Shown: positions 17,453 to 27,892 of the stretch, one piece after another
Layout: each line of letters opens with the position of its first letter
Position numbering within the stretch: position 1 is the first letter of the stretch
Source: Acidihalobacter aeolianus
GTDB lineage: Bacteria; Pseudomonadota; Gammaproteobacteria; DSM-5130; Acidihalobacteraceae
Direction: 5' to 3'
Assembly: GCF_001753165.1 (NCBI RefSeq)
Contig: NZ_CP017448.1
Coordinates: 2,855,183-2,919,182, forward strand
Length of the DNA: 64,000 nucleotides
The notes under the pieces: generated by a model
The model's input: only the letters and a program-made list of their open reading frames with translations
What the model was told of the DNA's origin: nothing
Databases searched by the model: none
Program-made: the position numbers and the translations under genes

Positions 17453-17879
17453 TGATAAAAGGCACTCGCATTTCCACAATGCGTTGGGGATAGCTTAAAC
17501 ACACGACCGCTATCCAATCTGCGCGCCCGGAGGAACAGGCAGGGATCATAGCTCGGGCATGCCATTCGCTACCGGTACGTCTGAATGCGAAGCGATTCAT
17601 CCCCATGTCCATCCCGGTCATCACGAAACGCACTTCCGCCTTCTGGGGAACAGGAATGGCAACCAACGTCAATGGTAATGGCGATAGGCTGCGGGCGGGC
17701 GCATCGAAACGTAGGGTCACCCGATAACCCGCCTGCGTCATGCTGCAGCCAGCGGAAGAGGTTGGAGTGCAGTCAACCGCAGGGGTCAGACTAAGCACTT
17801 GTTCACCCCCTGCATACACGGCTAACGGCAACAGCAGCGCAGTCAACCCCAGTATCCCCGCCGCCTGCGCGCCAATCAT
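17445..17879 (-). CDS. Exported FixH/YtkA-like protein of unknown role
   Basis: A 144-residue protein with a clear signal peptide (ILGLTALLLPLAVYA), then a single beta-rich domain. The segment FVMTGMDMGMNRFAF followed by a C...GRADWIAVV strand resembles FixH/YtkA-type domains. Four cysteines (two in CTPTSSAGC, two near the C-terminus) could form periplasmic disulfides. The start at 17879 is supported by a strong AGGAGGGG six bases upstream. It begins 2 bp after the Nudix-ThiE gene and shares its operon. The Met-rich stretch could bind copper, but this is speculation; no function is assigned. Confidence 0.7.
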   Translation of the reverse strand: MIGAQAAGILGLTALLLPLAVYAGGEQVLSLTPAVDCTPTSSAGCSMTQAGYRVTLRFDAPARSLSPLPLTLVAIPVPQKAEVRFVMTGMDMGMNRFAFRRTGSEWHARAMIPACSSGRADWIAVVCLSYPQRIVEMRVPFITP

Positions 17880-17881
17880 TA

Positions 17882-18898
17882 TCAGCCCCTCCTGCCGCCC
17901 CACAAGCCACTGATCGCGGCAACGCCCTGCCCACCGCATTGCTGGGCGAGGTCTACGTCGTCGTTTGTCATCCCACCCAGAGCATAGACCGGAAAGCTTG
18001 CTGCCGCGCATAGCTCGGCAAAACCGTCCCAACCGATCGGAATCGCTTCCGGATGACTGCCCGTATGCCGCACCGGCGAACAGACTGCCAAATCGACCTG
18101 CAGGGCAGAAGCCAAGGCGATTTCCTGCCTGTCATGGCAGGATGCGGCCACCCAGAGGTCATGAGGTCGCCCGAATTCTTGCAGTAGACGCAGGGCATCG
18201 GCGCTCAGATGGACACCATCCGCACCCACCTCTCGCGCCAGGTCGACAGAGCCGTTGACCAGGCACATGGCCTCATGTTCGCGACATAGCCGGACCACAC
18301 GCTCGGCCAGGCGTCTCAAGCTTGTTTGCGACAGTTTTTTCGCACGCAGCTGGACGAGACGATAGCCACCGTCGAGCAGCGAAGATAAGCGCTCGACGAA
18401 GGCATCGTCGTCGCCATGTTCCACGGGCTCTGGGGTAATCAGGTATCGATCCGGCAAGCGCAACGCGTTTACGATGCCGCGATTTGCAGCCGGCAGTTGA
18501 AGTTGTCGCAGTTCGGCAGCATCGAACCATCCCAACGGTTGGCCCTCGCGCCCCTCTGGAGTGCCGGTATACGCGGTCACGCAGTAAGTATGCAGCCGTA
18601 CGCTGCGGGCGGGATAATCATATGGGATGACAATCAACGGACGGCAGGATTCGACCTGTATCCCCAATTCTTCCGTCAGTTCGCGCAGCAAAGCCTCGCG
18701 TGGCGTCTCGCCCGGTTCTAGTTTGCCACCAGGAAATTCCCAGCAGCCGGCGTGGTCCTTCCCGGCATGTCGTCTCGTGAGCAGGCAGCGACCTGCGCCG
18801 TTGACCACGACCCCAACCGCGACCTCGAGACATCCGTCCACGGCCAGCTCGGTGGGGCTCGTTCCGTCAGCTGCGGTAGTCCGCGTTGATGCGCACAT
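17882..18898 (-). CDS. Nudix hydrolase fused to a thiamine-phosphate-synthase-like domain
   Basis: 338 residues. The N-terminal domain (about 24-145) is a MutT-like Nudix hydrolase with an intact Nudix box at residues 58-80 (G-x5-E-x7-REL-x-EE-x-GI), likely acting on oxidised nucleotides such as 8-oxo-dGTP. The C-terminal domain (about 155-338) is a ThiE/TenI-like TIM barrel (RLVQLRAKK, GADGVHLS, ALGGM motifs). This fusion is common in gammaproteobacteria; whether the ThiE half is catalytic is unclear. The ATG at 18898 lies inside the 3' end of argJ (32-base overlap); GTG at 18841 is an alternative start just before the conserved domain. Confidence 0.9.
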   Translation of the reverse strand: MCASTRTTAADGTSPTELAVDGCLEVAVGVVVNGAGRCLLTRRHAGKDHAGCWEFPGGKLEPGETPREALLRELTEELGIQVESCRPLIVIPYDYPARSVRLHTYCVTAYTGTPEGREGQPLGWFDAAELRQLQLPAANRGIVNALRLPDRYLITPEPVEHGDDDAFVERLSSLLDGGYRLVQLRAKKLSQTSLRRLAERVVRLCREHEAMCLVNGSVDLAREVGADGVHLSADALRLLQEFGRPHDLWVAASCHDRQEIALASALQVDLAVCSPVRHTGSHPEAIPIGWDGFAELCAAASFPVYALGGMTNDDVDLAQQCGGQGVAAISGLWGGRRG

Positions 18899-20084
18899 AT
18901 TCGTGACTCAGGTCGGTGGTCCAGACCCGGGTCTTTGCGGTACCCCGCGCCAGCGCGATTCGGATCAGCAGATCTGCCTGAGCCAGGGCTTCCTGACCCT
19001 GTGCCTCGGTGTATCCGGGGTCGCGCCCGCCTGCCGTGGCAATGCGCACACCGTTGATCTCGAGATCGACCCGACCGGCATCGAGATCCACAAGCCCGGA
19101 ACGACCCACTGCCGCCAGAATACGCCCCCAATTCGGGTCGCTGGCAAACAGGGCCGTTTTTACCAAAGGCGAATGGGCCACAGCGAACGCAACCTGGCGA
19201 GCCTCCTCGACACTGTAGGCCGTATCGATCTCGATCGTGACAAACTTGGTCGCTCCTTCACCATCGCGGACCACCGCCTGCGCGAGTTCGCGGCATAGGT
19301 CGGCCAGGAGACCAGCAAACGTCGCGTAGTCCTGCGAAGTCTCATCCTCGATCAGCAAGCCGGATTTTCCGGTAGCGAGCAAAATGCAGGCATCGTTCGT
19401 GGATGTGTCGCCATCCACGGTGATGCTGTTGAAGGAGCCATCCACCGCCTTGCGCAGGGCGCGGTCCAACAGCGTCTGGGACAAACCGGCGTCGGTGCCG
19501 ACGAACACGAGCAGTGTTGCCATATTGGGATGGATCATCCCAGAGCCCTTGGCGATTCCCGTCAACGTCACCTTGCGACCGCTGATCGTTGTCTGTCTGG
19601 AGCATGCCTTAGGCAAGGTGTCGGTGGTCATGATCGTGCGCGCCGCATCCAGCCAGCCGTCGGCGCGCAGGTCGTCCAGCGCACACGCAATACCCTCTGG
19701 AAATTTCTCCACCGGTAGGGGTTCGCCGATGACCCCGGTGGAAAACGGCAAGACGGCTTCGGGCGCGCAACCCGCGCGCTCTGCCAATATATGGCAGGTT
19801 TCCCTAGCAGCCGCCATCCCAGCGTCACCCGTGCCGGCATTCGCGTTGCCGGCGTTCACCAGTAGGTAGCGCGGTGCAAACATCGCAAGATGCTTACGTG
19901 CAAGCTGCACGGGGGCGGCACAGAAAGCATTGCGCGTGAACACGGCTGCGCCGCACGTGCCCTCTTCGGCGGCGATGATCAGCAGGTCATTGCGTTCACG
20001 ATAACGGATCCCAGCCGGCGCCACGCCAAGACGCAATCCATCAACGGGCAGCAGCCGCCCGGGCATACCCAAACCCACCGCCAT
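18867..20084 (-). CDS. argJ: Bifunctional ornithine acetyltransferase / N-acetylglutamate synthase ArgJ
   Basis: Recycles the acetyl group from N-acetylornithine to glutamate in arginine synthesis. It is made as a proprotein that cleaves itself at the Ala-Thr bond in KGSGMIHPNMAT; here the new N-terminal nucleophile would be Thr190. 405 residues from the ATG at 20084, preceded by GAGGG seven bases upstream; a longer frame to 20150 would run into secA. A conserved C-terminal INADYRS closes the protein. It lies 17 bp after secA in the same direction. Confidence 0.95.
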   Translation of the reverse strand: MAVGLGMPGRLLPVDGLRLGVAPAGIRYRERNDLLIIAAEEGTCGAAVFTRNAFCAAPVQLARKHLAMFAPRYLLVNAGNANAGTGDAGMAAARETCHILAERAGCAPEAVLPFSTGVIGEPLPVEKFPEGIACALDDLRADGWLDAARTIMTTDTLPKACSRQTTISGRKVTLTGIAKGSGMIHPNMATLLVFVGTDAGLSQTLLDRALRKAVDGSFNSITVDGDTSTNDACILLATGKSGLLIEDETSQDYATFAGLLADLCRELAQAVVRDGEGATKFVTIEIDTAYSVEEARQVAFAVAHSPLVKTALFASDPNWGRILAAVGRSGLVDLDAGRVDLEINGVRIATAGGRDPGYTEAQGQEALAQADLLIRIALARGTAKTRVWTTDLSHEYVRINADYRS

Positions 20085-20101
20085 GTTCGCCCTCGTTCTC
20101 G

Positions 20102-22834
20102 CTAGTTGAGCTGGCCGTGACAGTGCTTGAACTTCTTGCCGGATCCGCACCAGCAGGGATCGTTCCGGCCCACCTTGGGATGGTCACGGCGGTAAGGCTC
20201 GGCAGTGCCTGCAGGCACGGCGTCTTCCTCGGGCAGTTCGTCCACACCCGCATCGAGAAATGCGCTCTGCGCCTCAGGGTGTGAGTACTGCATCGGCGCC
20301 GCCATGCGTTGCAGCGCCTCGGCGCGCTCCAGATCCTCCTGGGACGCCATCTGAACACGCATCAGCACAGACACCACTTCCCGCTTTATCGCCTCGAGCA
20401 TGGACTCGAACATGGTGAAGGCCTCGCGTTTGTACTCCTGCTTGGGATCCTTCTGCGCATAACCGCGCAAACCGATACCCTGTCGCAGATAGTCCATTGC
20501 CGCCAGGTGTTCCTTCCACTGGCTGTCGAGCACCTGCAGCATGACGTCCTTTTCAATCCGATACAGTAGCTCTTCACCGAAATCCCGCAGCTTTTGCGCC
20601 ATCGCCGCATCTGCCGCTTCGCTGATTCGCCTGCGTAGGCCCGCCTCATCCAGGTGGTCGTCCTCGTCCAACCACTGCTGTAGTGGCAGCGCTATTCCGA
20701 AATCACGTGCCAGGGTTTCCGTCAGGCCGGTAATATCCCACTGCTCGTCGAGACTGTCTGGGGGCACGAACTCGTCGATGGCCTCTCTCAGCACATCTTC
20801 GCGAATGGATTCGACGGTCTCGTGCACGTTTTCAGCAGTCAGCAATTCCCAGCGCTGCTCGTAGATGACCTTGCGCTGATCGTTGGCGACATCGTCATAT
20901 TCGAGCAGGTTCTTGCGGATATCGAAGTTGTGTCCCTCGACCTTGCGCTGGGCGTTCTCGATCGCGCGTGTGACCCAAGCATTCTCGATCGCCTCGCCAC
21001 GCTGCATGCCGAGCCGCTGCATCAGGCCCTTGACGCGGTCGGAGGCAAAGATGCGCATCAGGTTGTCTTCGAGCGACAGGTAGAAGCGTGTGGACCCCGC
21101 ATCACCCTGGCGGCCTGCGCGACCACGCAATTGGTTATCGATGCGCCGCGACTCGTGCCGCTCAGTACCTACAATGTGCAGTCCACCGGCATTCACCACA
21201 GCCTCATGGCGCGCCTGCCAGGCCGCGCGGATCTCGGCACGCTTGGCATCATCAAGTTCTTCGTCGTACTTGGCATATTCCGCTTCGAGGCTGCCGCCGA
21301 GCACGATGTCCGTACCACGACCAGCCATATTGGTGGCGATGGTCACTGCGCCGGGCATGCCGGCTTCGGCCACGATCTGCGCCTCGCGCTGATGCTGCTT
21401 GGCGTTGAGCACCTCATGGCGTATACCCAGTTTTTTCAGCTTGCCGGAAAGATACTCGGAGGTCTCGATGGAGGCCGTGCCAACCAGCACCGGACGTTCC
21501 GCTTCAACGCACTCGCGAATATCCTCAATGATCGCATCGAACTTCTCTTCCGCGGTCAGAAAGATGAGGTCGTGCATGTCCTTGCGTGCGAGCGGTCGAT
21601 TGGTGGGAATTACGACCACCTCGAGCCCGTAGATCTGCTGAAATTCGTAGGCCTCGGTATCCGCCGTACCGGTCATGCCGGACAGACGTTCATACAGTCT
21701 GAAATAGTTCTGGAATGTGATCGAGGCAAGCGTCTGATTCTCGTTCTGAATCTGCACGCCTTCCTTGGCCTCGACAGCCTGATGCAAGCCCTCCGACCAG
21801 CGTCGGCCCGGCATGGTACGCCCAGTGAACTCATCAACGATGATGATTTCGCCGTCCTTGACGATGTAATCGACGTTTCGCTGGTAGATCGCATGCGCGC
21901 GCAACGCCGCATTGAGGTGGTGCATCAGACCGATGTTGGCGACATCGTATAGGCTGGTACCCTGTTCCAGCAGTCCGGCTTCCTCGAGCAGCGCCTCGAC
22001 ATGCTGATGCCCTTCTTCGGAGAGCAGCACCTGCTTGTTTTTCTCGTCAACGGAGTAGTCCCCTTCGGCCTCCTCATCCGCCTGCGGGACCAATTTTGGA
22101 ATCAAGGTGTTGATCTTGATGTAAAGCTCTGAGTTCTCATTGGTCGGGCCGGAAATGATCAACGGCGTCCGCGCTTCGTCAATCAGGATGGAGTCAACCT
22201 CGTCGACCACCGAGAAATACAGCGGTCGTTGAACCCGCTCCTCGACACTGAAGGCCATATTGTCCCGCAGATAATCAAAGCCGAATTCGTTGTTCGTACC
22301 ATAAGTAATATCAGCGGCATAAGCATCGCGCCGCTGTTCAGGGTCCAGGCCAGCCACAATGACGCCGGTACTCAGCCCTAGGAATCCATACAAACGCCCC
22401 ATCTGGGCGGCATCACGGCTCGCCAGATAGTCGTTGACGGTAATGACATGCACACCGCGTCCGGTCAGTGCATTGAGATACACCGGCAGGGTCGCGACCA
22501 GCGTCTTGCCCTCGCCGGTCTTCATTTCCGCGATCTTGCCTTCGTGCAGCACCATGCCGCCAATCAACTGCACGTCGTAGTGGCGCATGCCCAGGACACG
22601 CTGACTTGCCTCACGGACTGTAGCAAAAGCCTCGGGCAGCAGTTGGTCGAGGCTTTCACCCTGTGCGAACCGCTGCTTGAATTCGTCGGTCTTGGCCTTG
22701 AGTGCCGCGTCGTCCAGAGCCTGGAATTCTGTTTCCAGCGCATTGATACGCGCCACCGACCGTCCGTAACGCTTGACCTGCCGTTCGTTGCGGCTACCGA
22801 AAACCTTCGTTAAGACCTTGCCAAGCATGCGCAA
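20102..22834 (-). CDS. secA: Preprotein translocase ATPase SecA
   Basis: Cytoplasmic/membrane motor that drives unfolded preproteins through SecYEG. The 910-residue protein carries the Walker [13 protein letters not shown] helicase motif II ([15 protein letters not shown]), NMAGRGTDI and the [11 protein letters not shown] motif VI. A C-terminal zinc-binding SEC-C tail ([13 protein letters not shown]) binds SecB and phospholipid. Length matches E. coli SecA (901). The lpxC - DciA-like - M23 peptidase - secA neighbourhood is typical of gammaproteobacteria. Confidence 0.98.
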   Translation of the reverse strand: MRMLGKVLTKVFGSRNERQVKRYGRSVARINALETEFQALDDAALKAKTDEFKQRFAQGESLDQLLPEAFATVREASQRVLGMRHYDVQLIGGMVLHEGKIAEMKTGEGKTLVATLPVYLNALTGRGVHVITVNDYLASRDAAQMGRLYGFLGLSTGVIVAGLDPEQRRDAYAADITYGTNNEFGFDYLRDNMAFSVEERVQRPLYFSVVDEVDSILIDEARTPLIISGPTNENSELYIKINTLIPKLVPQADEEAEGDYSVDEKNKQVLLSEEGHQHVEALLEEAGLLEQGTSLYDVANIGLMHHLNAALRAHAIYQRNVDYIVKDGEIIIVDEFTGRTMPGRRWSEGLHQAVEAKEGVQIQNENQTLASITFQNYFRLYERLSGMTGTADTEAYEFQQIYGLEVVVIPTNRPLARKDMHDLIFLTAEEKFDAIIEDIRECVEAERPVLVGTASIETSEYLSGKLKKLGIRHEVLNAKQHQREAQIVAEAGMPGAVTIATNMAGRGTDIVLGGSLEAEYAKYDEELDDAKRAEIRAAWQARHEAVVNAGGLHIVGTERHESRRIDNQLRGRAGRQGDAGSTRFYLSLEDNLMRIFASDRVKGLMQRLGMQRGEAIENAWVTRAIENAQRKVEGHNFDIRKNLLEYDDVANDQRKVIYEQRWELLTAENVHETVESIREDVLREAIDEFVPPDSLDEQWDITGLTETLARDFGIALPLQQWLDEDDHLDEAGLRRRISEAADAAMAQKLRDFGEELLYRIEKDVMLQVLDSQWKEHLAAMDYLRQGIGLRGYAQKDPKQEYKREAFTMFESMLEAIKREVVSVLMRVQMASQEDLERAEALQRMAAPMQYSHPEAQSAFLDAGVDELPEEDAVPAGTAEPYRRDHPKVGRNDPCWCGSGKKFKHCHGQLN

Positions 22835-22915
22835 CCATCCGCCTTATGCGATTCAGGGTAATACAATGAATGCGGAATGGTAGCAGAAAGCAGCTTGCCA
22901 GGTGGGTGCCAGGCT

Positions 22916-23842
22916 TCAGCTCCGCCGCTTGCGAATGAACTTCAGAGGGTTGATCGGGTGCCCTTGGTAACGCACCTCAAGATGTACGTGAGGGCCGGTC
23001 GAACGCCCGGTGGACCCTAGCTGGGCGATTACCTGACCCTGCCGAATCATCTGTCCTACCTTCACGTCGACGCGCTCGTTATGGCCGTAGATTGTGGAGT
23101 AGCCATCGCCACTGGCAATTTCAACCATATTGCCATAGCCACCATCGGGACCGGCATGGATCACGATGCCCCCGGCTACCGCATGCACCGACTCCCCTTC
23201 ACGCCCGGCAAAGTCGATACCTGGGTGAAATTCCGGACGGCCCGTGAACGGATCGGTACGCATCCCATAGAATGACGAAATCCAGCCCTTTACTATCGGC
23301 CAGCCCGTCGGGGTGGTTTCCGCACGCAAGTGACGGCGTGCGAGCACCTGACCCAACACCTCGAGCTGAGACTGACGCTCGCTGAGCAGACGTGAAAGCT
23401 GGTCGAGCTGTTGCTGGATATCCGGTCCGCTGAAATGCCCTTCCTTATACTTGGGATCTGGGCCGCCCTGGCCTGGGGTATGTCCGAAATCGAATTCGCG
23501 GGGATCAAGATTCGCCATCTGGACGAGTTTCCCGCCCAAGGCATCGATACGCATCATGTCCGCCTGCAATTCGCCAAGCCGAAGAGTCAACGCATCAATG
23601 CGCGCATCGGCGGTTGCCCGTGTGACCCGAACCTCCCGCTGGGACTGGGTAATCGTGCTTTGCCAGTGGTTGACGAGATCATTGACCCCATAATGCAGGC
23701 CTAGACGATAGCCCGCATACATCAGCACACCACTGGTCACGGTGAGGGTAATCGCCAGCAACAGCCAGTGATACCACCGGCCCAGCGCGAAATGACGGCT
23801 TCCGCCGCCGTCTCTTCCCAATACAATGATATCCATGGCCAT
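22916..23842 (-). CDS. Membrane-anchored M23 family metallopeptidase
   Basis: 308 residues with an N-terminal membrane segment (24-46), a periplasmic coiled-coil stretch (about 60-170) and a C-terminal LytM/M23 domain. The zinc ligands of an active lysostaphin-like enzyme are present: His206 and Asp210 (HPGID) and His287 in HVH. It is therefore probably an active peptidoglycan endopeptidase rather than an EnvC-like activator. The gene lies just upstream of secA in the same direction, its usual place. Confidence 0.9.
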   Translation of the reverse strand: MAMDIIVLGRDGGGSRHFALGRWYHWLLLAITLTVTSGVLMYAGYRLGLHYGVNDLVNHWQSTITQSQREVRVTRATADARIDALTLRLGELQADMMRIDALGGKLVQMANLDPREFDFGHTPGQGGPDPKYKEGHFSGPDIQQQLDQLSRLLSERQSQLEVLGQVLARRHLRAETTPTGWPIVKGWISSFYGMRTDPFTGRPEFHPGIDFAGREGESVHAVAGGIVIHAGPDGGYGNMVEIASGDGYSTIYGHNERVDVKVGQMIRQGQVIAQLGSTGRSTGPHVHLEVRYQGHPINPLKFIRKRRS

Positions 23843-24016
23843 GAGTCTTGATACCCCAAATGCCTAATTATTGACTCGCCGCCCTCGATGGCCGTCGCCC
23901 CCGCCCCGAACGCCATACCATCTTCCTGCATAATGGCTACACTAAGCGATGGAACGCCTCGATCCAGTCCTTCGCAGACAAGCGGAGGCTAATAACCGAC
24001 GAGCCCCGCTGACGCC

Positions 24017-24322
24017 ATGCGCCACGCAAGTCTATTCTTGCCCGAAAACCTGATGCGGCACGCAACACAGCTGGCACGCATCTCATCTATTCTGTCCGCG
24101 ACCCTACCACCCGAACTCGCCGGTCATGTCTGGTTCGCTGGGTGTGATGGCCCGTCCGCAGTCATCCTGACTGACAGCCCCAACTGGGTCGTACTAATCC
24201 GCTTCCAACAGGCCCAACTGCTCGAAGCACTGAGTCATATCCTTGAGGTGCCCACCTGCACCCAGATCATCGTTCGCGTGGTACCGGAAGGGTTGCCTAA
24301 CGGTTACTTGACCCAGCGATAA
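24017..24322 (+). CDS. DciA-like DUF721 protein
   Basis: 101 residues with features of the DUF721/DciA family: an N-terminal helical stretch, then WFAGCDGPSAVILTDSPNWVVLIRFQQAQLLEAL, a KH-like fold core. DciA loads the replicative helicase DnaB in bacteria that lack DnaC. The position between the M23 peptidase and lpxC is the normal one for this gene in gammaproteobacteria, which supports the weak sequence match. It runs opposite to both neighbours and has no strong ribosome-binding site before the ATG at 24017. Confidence 0.7.
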   Translation: MRHASLFLPENLMRHATQLARISSILSATLPPELAGHVWFAGCDGPSAVILTDSPNWVVLIRFQQAQLLEALSHILEVPTCTQIIVRVVPEGLPNGYLTQR

Positions 24323-24338
24323 ACGATGCCTCAACCTC

Positions 24339-25253
24339 TCAGCCTAGAGAAACGACCGGCTGTGAATACGAGATCGGCGCCAATCGCTCGTCATCGAAGG
24401 TCACCTCTTCCCAGGCGTCTTCCTGCGCGACAAGTTCGCGCAACAAACGGTTGTTGAGCGCATGCCCGGATTTGTAGCCAGTGAACGCACCGATCAGGCT
24501 GTGTCCTAGCAGGTAAAGATCGCCAATGGCATCCAGCACCTTGTGTTTGACGAATTCGTCCTCATAGCGCAGACCGTCTTCATTTAGTACACGATAATCG
24601 TCGAGTACGACCACATTTTCGAGGCTACCACCCAGCGCGAGGTTACGCGCACGGAGGGTTTCGATGTCCCGCATGAACCCAAAAGTACGCGCCCGACTGA
24701 CTTCCTTCACAAACGACGTGCTAGAGAAATCCAGCTCGGTAAACTGAACCCCATGCTGGAATACAGGATGATCGAAATCGATACCGAAACCGACCTTGAA
24801 GCCATCGAAGGGTTCAAAGCGGACCCATTTGTCGCCGTCCTCGACCGTCACCCGGCGCTTGATCCGGATATAGCGCTTTGGAGCATGCTGTTCGACGATG
24901 CCCGCGGACTGGATCAGGAACACGAACGGTCCCGCGCTGCCGTCCATGATCGGGACTTCCGGCGCGCTGACGTCAACCGTCAGGTTATCGATACCCAAGC
25001 CGGCCACCGCCGAGAGCAGGTGCTCGACCGTCGAAATGGAAACGCCGTTCTGCACCAGCGTGGTGGACAGTCGCGTGTCGCCCACGTTTTGCGGCGTAGC
25101 CTTGATCGACACCATTGGATCCAAATCGACGCGGCGGAATACTACCCCCGCGTCCACCGGCGCCGGATGCAGAGTCAACAGGACCTTTTCACCTGTATGA
25201 AGCCCTACCCCCGTCGCGCGAATCGCATTCTTAAGCGTGCGCTGCCTGATCAA
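24339..25253 (-). CDS. lpxC: UDP-3-O-acyl-N-acetylglucosamine deacetylase LpxC
   Basis: Zinc deacetylase, the first committed step of lipid A synthesis. 304 residues, the E. coli length. The zinc ligands are His78 ([10 protein letters not shown]), His237 and Asp241 ([12 protein letters not shown]); Glu77 is the general base and His264 (KSGHALNN) the second catalytic histidine. It follows ftsZ with a 203-bp gap and closes the dcw region, as in E. coli. Confidence 0.98.
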   Translation of the reverse strand: MIRQRTLKNAIRATGVGLHTGEKVLLTLHPAPVDAGVVFRRVDLDPMVSIKATPQNVGDTRLSTTLVQNGVSISTVEHLLSAVAGLGIDNLTVDVSAPEVPIMDGSAGPFVFLIQSAGIVEQHAPKRYIRIKRRVTVEDGDKWVRFEPFDGFKVGFGIDFDHPVFQHGVQFTELDFSSTSFVKEVSRARTFGFMRDIETLRARNLALGGSLENVVVLDDYRVLNEDGLRYEDEFVKHKVLDAIGDLYLLGHSLIGAFTGYKSGHALNNRLLRELVAQEDAWEEVTFDDERLAPISYSQPVVSLG

Positions 25254-25394
25254 TGCCTAATTCCCCTAGCTTACGTTCCATCCGTGACGGCGCGATCGAC
25301 CGCAGCCGAGAGCCACTCGCCCCGCACGCGACATGCAAAACCCAGGCCATGAGCGCGACTTACAAGCCACCCCGACTGCCTCGCAAAGGGCGCA

Positions 25395-25400
25395 ATTCTA
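25395..25400 (-). promoter_or_regulatory. Possible lpxC promoter -10 (TAGAAT)
   Basis: The 203-bp ftsZ-lpxC gap contains TAGAAT on the minus strand, 142 bp before the lpxC start. No good -35 is visible at 16-18 bp. lpxC has its own promoter in this gap in E. coli, which is the main support. Confidence 0.25.
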
Positions 25401-25456
25401 GCGCACACAGCCGCCTCACGCACTATTTTTGCGCATTTTGTGTGGTTTTATCCCCA

Positions 25457-26608
25457 TCAATCTGCCTGTTTACGCAAAAAGGCCGGGATGTCCAGGTAGT
25501 CCGTCCCAGTCATCTGTCGGCTGGCAACTTCTTCATGGCGATTCGGTTTGCGGATCACCGTAGGGCGGTCGTACTCCTTGTAATTTCCGCGCACCTGGCG
25601 TTCAACCTCGTTCTTCACGAACGGTGACTGCGGCACTTCTGCCTCAGACAATCGGTTTCCCAGCCCGGTAGCTACCAGCGTGACGCGAACCTCATCCTGC
25701 ATGTCGGGGTCAATGACCGTACCGATAACGACGGTCGCATCGTTCTGCGCGAGTGCTTCGATCTCCGAGCCTACGGACTCAAATTCATCCATAGCAAAGT
25801 CGAGACCCGCAGTGATGTTGACAAGAATGCCCTTGGCACCAGCGATGTTCACGTCCTCCAACAGAGGACTGGAAATAGCGGCTTGCGCAGCGGTTCGTGC
25901 GCGGCCATCACCACTACCCGTACCGGTACCCATCATTGCCATACCCATTTCCGACATCACGGTACGCACGTCGGCGAAGTCGACGTTGATCAAACCCGGG
26001 CGGGTGATCAACTCGGCGATACCCTGCACCGCACCGTAGAGCACGTTGTTGGCCGCCTTGAACGCATCGAGCAAGGTCACACCCTTACCCAGCACGGAAA
26101 GCAGTTTCTCGTTGGGGATGGTGATCAACGAATCAACGTGCTTACCCAGCTCCTCAATGCCCGATTTGGCCGCGGACATGCGCCGACGACCCTCGAACGG
26201 GAACGGCTTGGTGATGACGGCAACCGTAAGAATGCCCATTTCCCGAGCGATCTGCGCCACCACCGGCGCTGCGCCGGTGCCTGTGCCGCCGCCCATGCCG
26301 GCGGTGATGAACAACATATCGGCGCCTTCAATCACTTCGCGGATCCGGTCACGATCCTCCATCGCGGCCTGCCGCCCGAGTTCGGGGTTGGCGCCGGCAC
26401 CCAGACCCTTGGTGATGTTGTTACCGAGCTGCAGCACCGTCTTCGCGTTCAGATTCTTCAGCGCCTGCGCATCCGTATTGGCGCAGATGAATTCCACACC
26501 CTCAATATTGGCGTTGACCATGTGCTGCACGGCATTGCCGCCGCCGCCGCCCACGCCGATGACCTTGATGACCGCATCCTGTGCAAATGAATCCACCAGT
26601 TCGAACAT
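25457..26608 (-). CDS. ftsZ: Cell division GTPase FtsZ
   Basis: Tubulin homologue that forms the Z ring. 383 residues with the tubulin signature [10 protein letters not shown], the N-terminal [10 protein letters not shown] nucleotide-binding loop, the T7 loop [11 protein letters not shown], and the conserved C-terminal tail [14 protein letters not shown] that binds FtsA, ZipA and ZapD (the latter encoded at 16631-17440). GGAGG six bases before the ATG is a strong ribosome-binding site, fitting the high FtsZ requirement. Confidence 0.99.
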   Translation of the reverse strand: MFELVDSFAQDAVIKVIGVGGGGGNAVQHMVNANIEGVEFICANTDAQALKNLNAKTVLQLGNNITKGLGAGANPELGRQAAMEDRDRIREVIEGADMLFITAGMGGGTGTGAAPVVAQIAREMGILTVAVITKPFPFEGRRRMSAAKSGIEELGKHVDSLITIPNEKLLSVLGKGVTLLDAFKAANNVLYGAVQGIAELITRPGLINVDFADVRTVMSEMGMAMMGTGTGSGDGRARTAAQAAISSPLLEDVNIAGAKGILVNITAGLDFAMDEFESVGSEIEALAQNDATVVIGTVIDPDMQDEVRVTLVATGLGNRLSEAEVPQSPFVKNEVERQVRGNYKEYDRPTVIRKPNRHEEVASRQMTGTDYLDIPAFLRKQAD

Positions 26609-26644
26609 ATCAGCCTCCCAAATCCGCTAAGGATTCAAAATCAA

Positions 26645-27886
26645 TTAAAAATTTCCCTGAAACCAGCTTTTCATCCGCTGCCAGACGCCGTCTCCTGACG
26701 CCGGCCCGCGACCTCGCTCCAATCGTCCCAGGCCACCGCGTCCGCGGCTGCCGTAAAGCACCAGCCCCACGCCCGTGGCATGAATCGGGTTACGCACCAC
26801 GTCGGCGAGACCGAATACGTGTTGTGGCACTCCCAGCCTGACGGGCATATGAAATACCTCCTCCGCTAGATCAAGCGCCCCTTCCATTTTCGAGGAGCCT
26901 CCGGTTAGCACGATGCCTGCGGCAATGATGTCTTCGTACCCGCTCCGCCTGAGCTCGGCCTGCACCAGGCTCAGCAGTTCCTCGTAACGCGGCTCGACCA
27001 CTTCGGCGAGCGTCTGTCGCGACAGCCGGCGCGAAGGCCTGTCGCCGACGCTCGGCACCTCGATGCTTTCCTCGGGGTTGGCCAGTTGGCGCAACGCACA
27101 GGCGTACTTGATCTTGATTTCCTCGGCGTACTGCGTCGGCGTGCGCAAGGCGACGGCGATGTCGTTGGTCACCTGATCGCCGGCGATCGGAATCACCGCG
27201 GTATGCCGGATGGCACCGTCGGTGAATACGGCGATATCGGTCGTGCCGCCGCCGATATCCACCAGACAGACGCCGAGTTCCTTTTCGTCGTCGGTCAGCA
27301 CCGCATAGCTCGATGCGAGCTGTTCGAGGATGATGTCCTCAACCTCGAGCCCACAGCGACGCACGCACTTGATGATGTTCTGTGCCGCGCTGACCGCACC
27401 CGTCACGAGGTGCACCTTGGCCTCCAGCCGGACCCCTGACATACCGACCGGCTCGTGAATGCCCTCCTGATCGTCGATGATGAATTCCTGCGGCAGGATG
27501 TGAAGCACCTGTTGATCCGCCGGTATCGCCACCGCCCTCGCCGCATCGATCACCCGGTCCACGTCGTTCTGCGTGACCTCCTTGTCCTTGATCGCGACGA
27601 TGCCGTGAGAGTTGAGGCTGCGTATATGGCTGCCCGCGATGCCTGCGTACACGGAATGAATCTGCACCCCAGCCATCAGTTCGGCCTCCTCGACCGCGCG
27701 CTGCATCGACTGCACGGTGGACTCGATGTTCACCACCACGCCCTTTTTGAGTCCGCGCGACGGATGCGAGCCGATGCCCACGATATCGATCGCGCCCTCG
27801 GCATTGATCTCGCCGACGATGGCCACCACCTTCGATGTACCTATGTCGAGTCCGACGATCATGCCTCTGTCCGCTCGCTTGGACAT
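26645..27886 (-). CDS. ftsA: Cell division protein FtsA
   Basis: Actin-like ATPase that tethers FtsZ to the membrane. 413 residues: VGLDIGTSKVVAIVGE phosphate-1 loop, the SHI domain 1C region, DIGGGTTDIAV phosphate-2 loop, VLTGGSSKMEG, and the C-terminal amphipathic helix VWQRMKSWFQGNF that binds the inner membrane. It starts 6 bp after ftsQ. Confidence 0.98.
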   Translation of the reverse strand: MSKRADRGMIVGLDIGTSKVVAIVGEINAEGAIDIVGIGSHPSRGLKKGVVVNIESTVQSMQRAVEEAELMAGVQIHSVYAGIAGSHIRSLNSHGIVAIKDKEVTQNDVDRVIDAARAVAIPADQQVLHILPQEFIIDDQEGIHEPVGMSGVRLEAKVHLVTGAVSAAQNIIKCVRRCGLEVEDIILEQLASSYAVLTDDEKELGVCLVDIGGGTTDIAVFTDGAIRHTAVIPIAGDQVTNDIAVALRTPTQYAEEIKIKYACALRQLANPEESIEVPSVGDRPSRRLSRQTLAEVVEPRYEELLSLVQAELRRSGYEDIIAAGIVLTGGSSKMEGALDLAEEVFHMPVRLGVPQHVFGLADVVRNPIHATGVGLVLYGSRGRGGLGRLERGRGPASGDGVWQRMKSWFQGNF

Positions 27887-27892
27887 GTTGTG

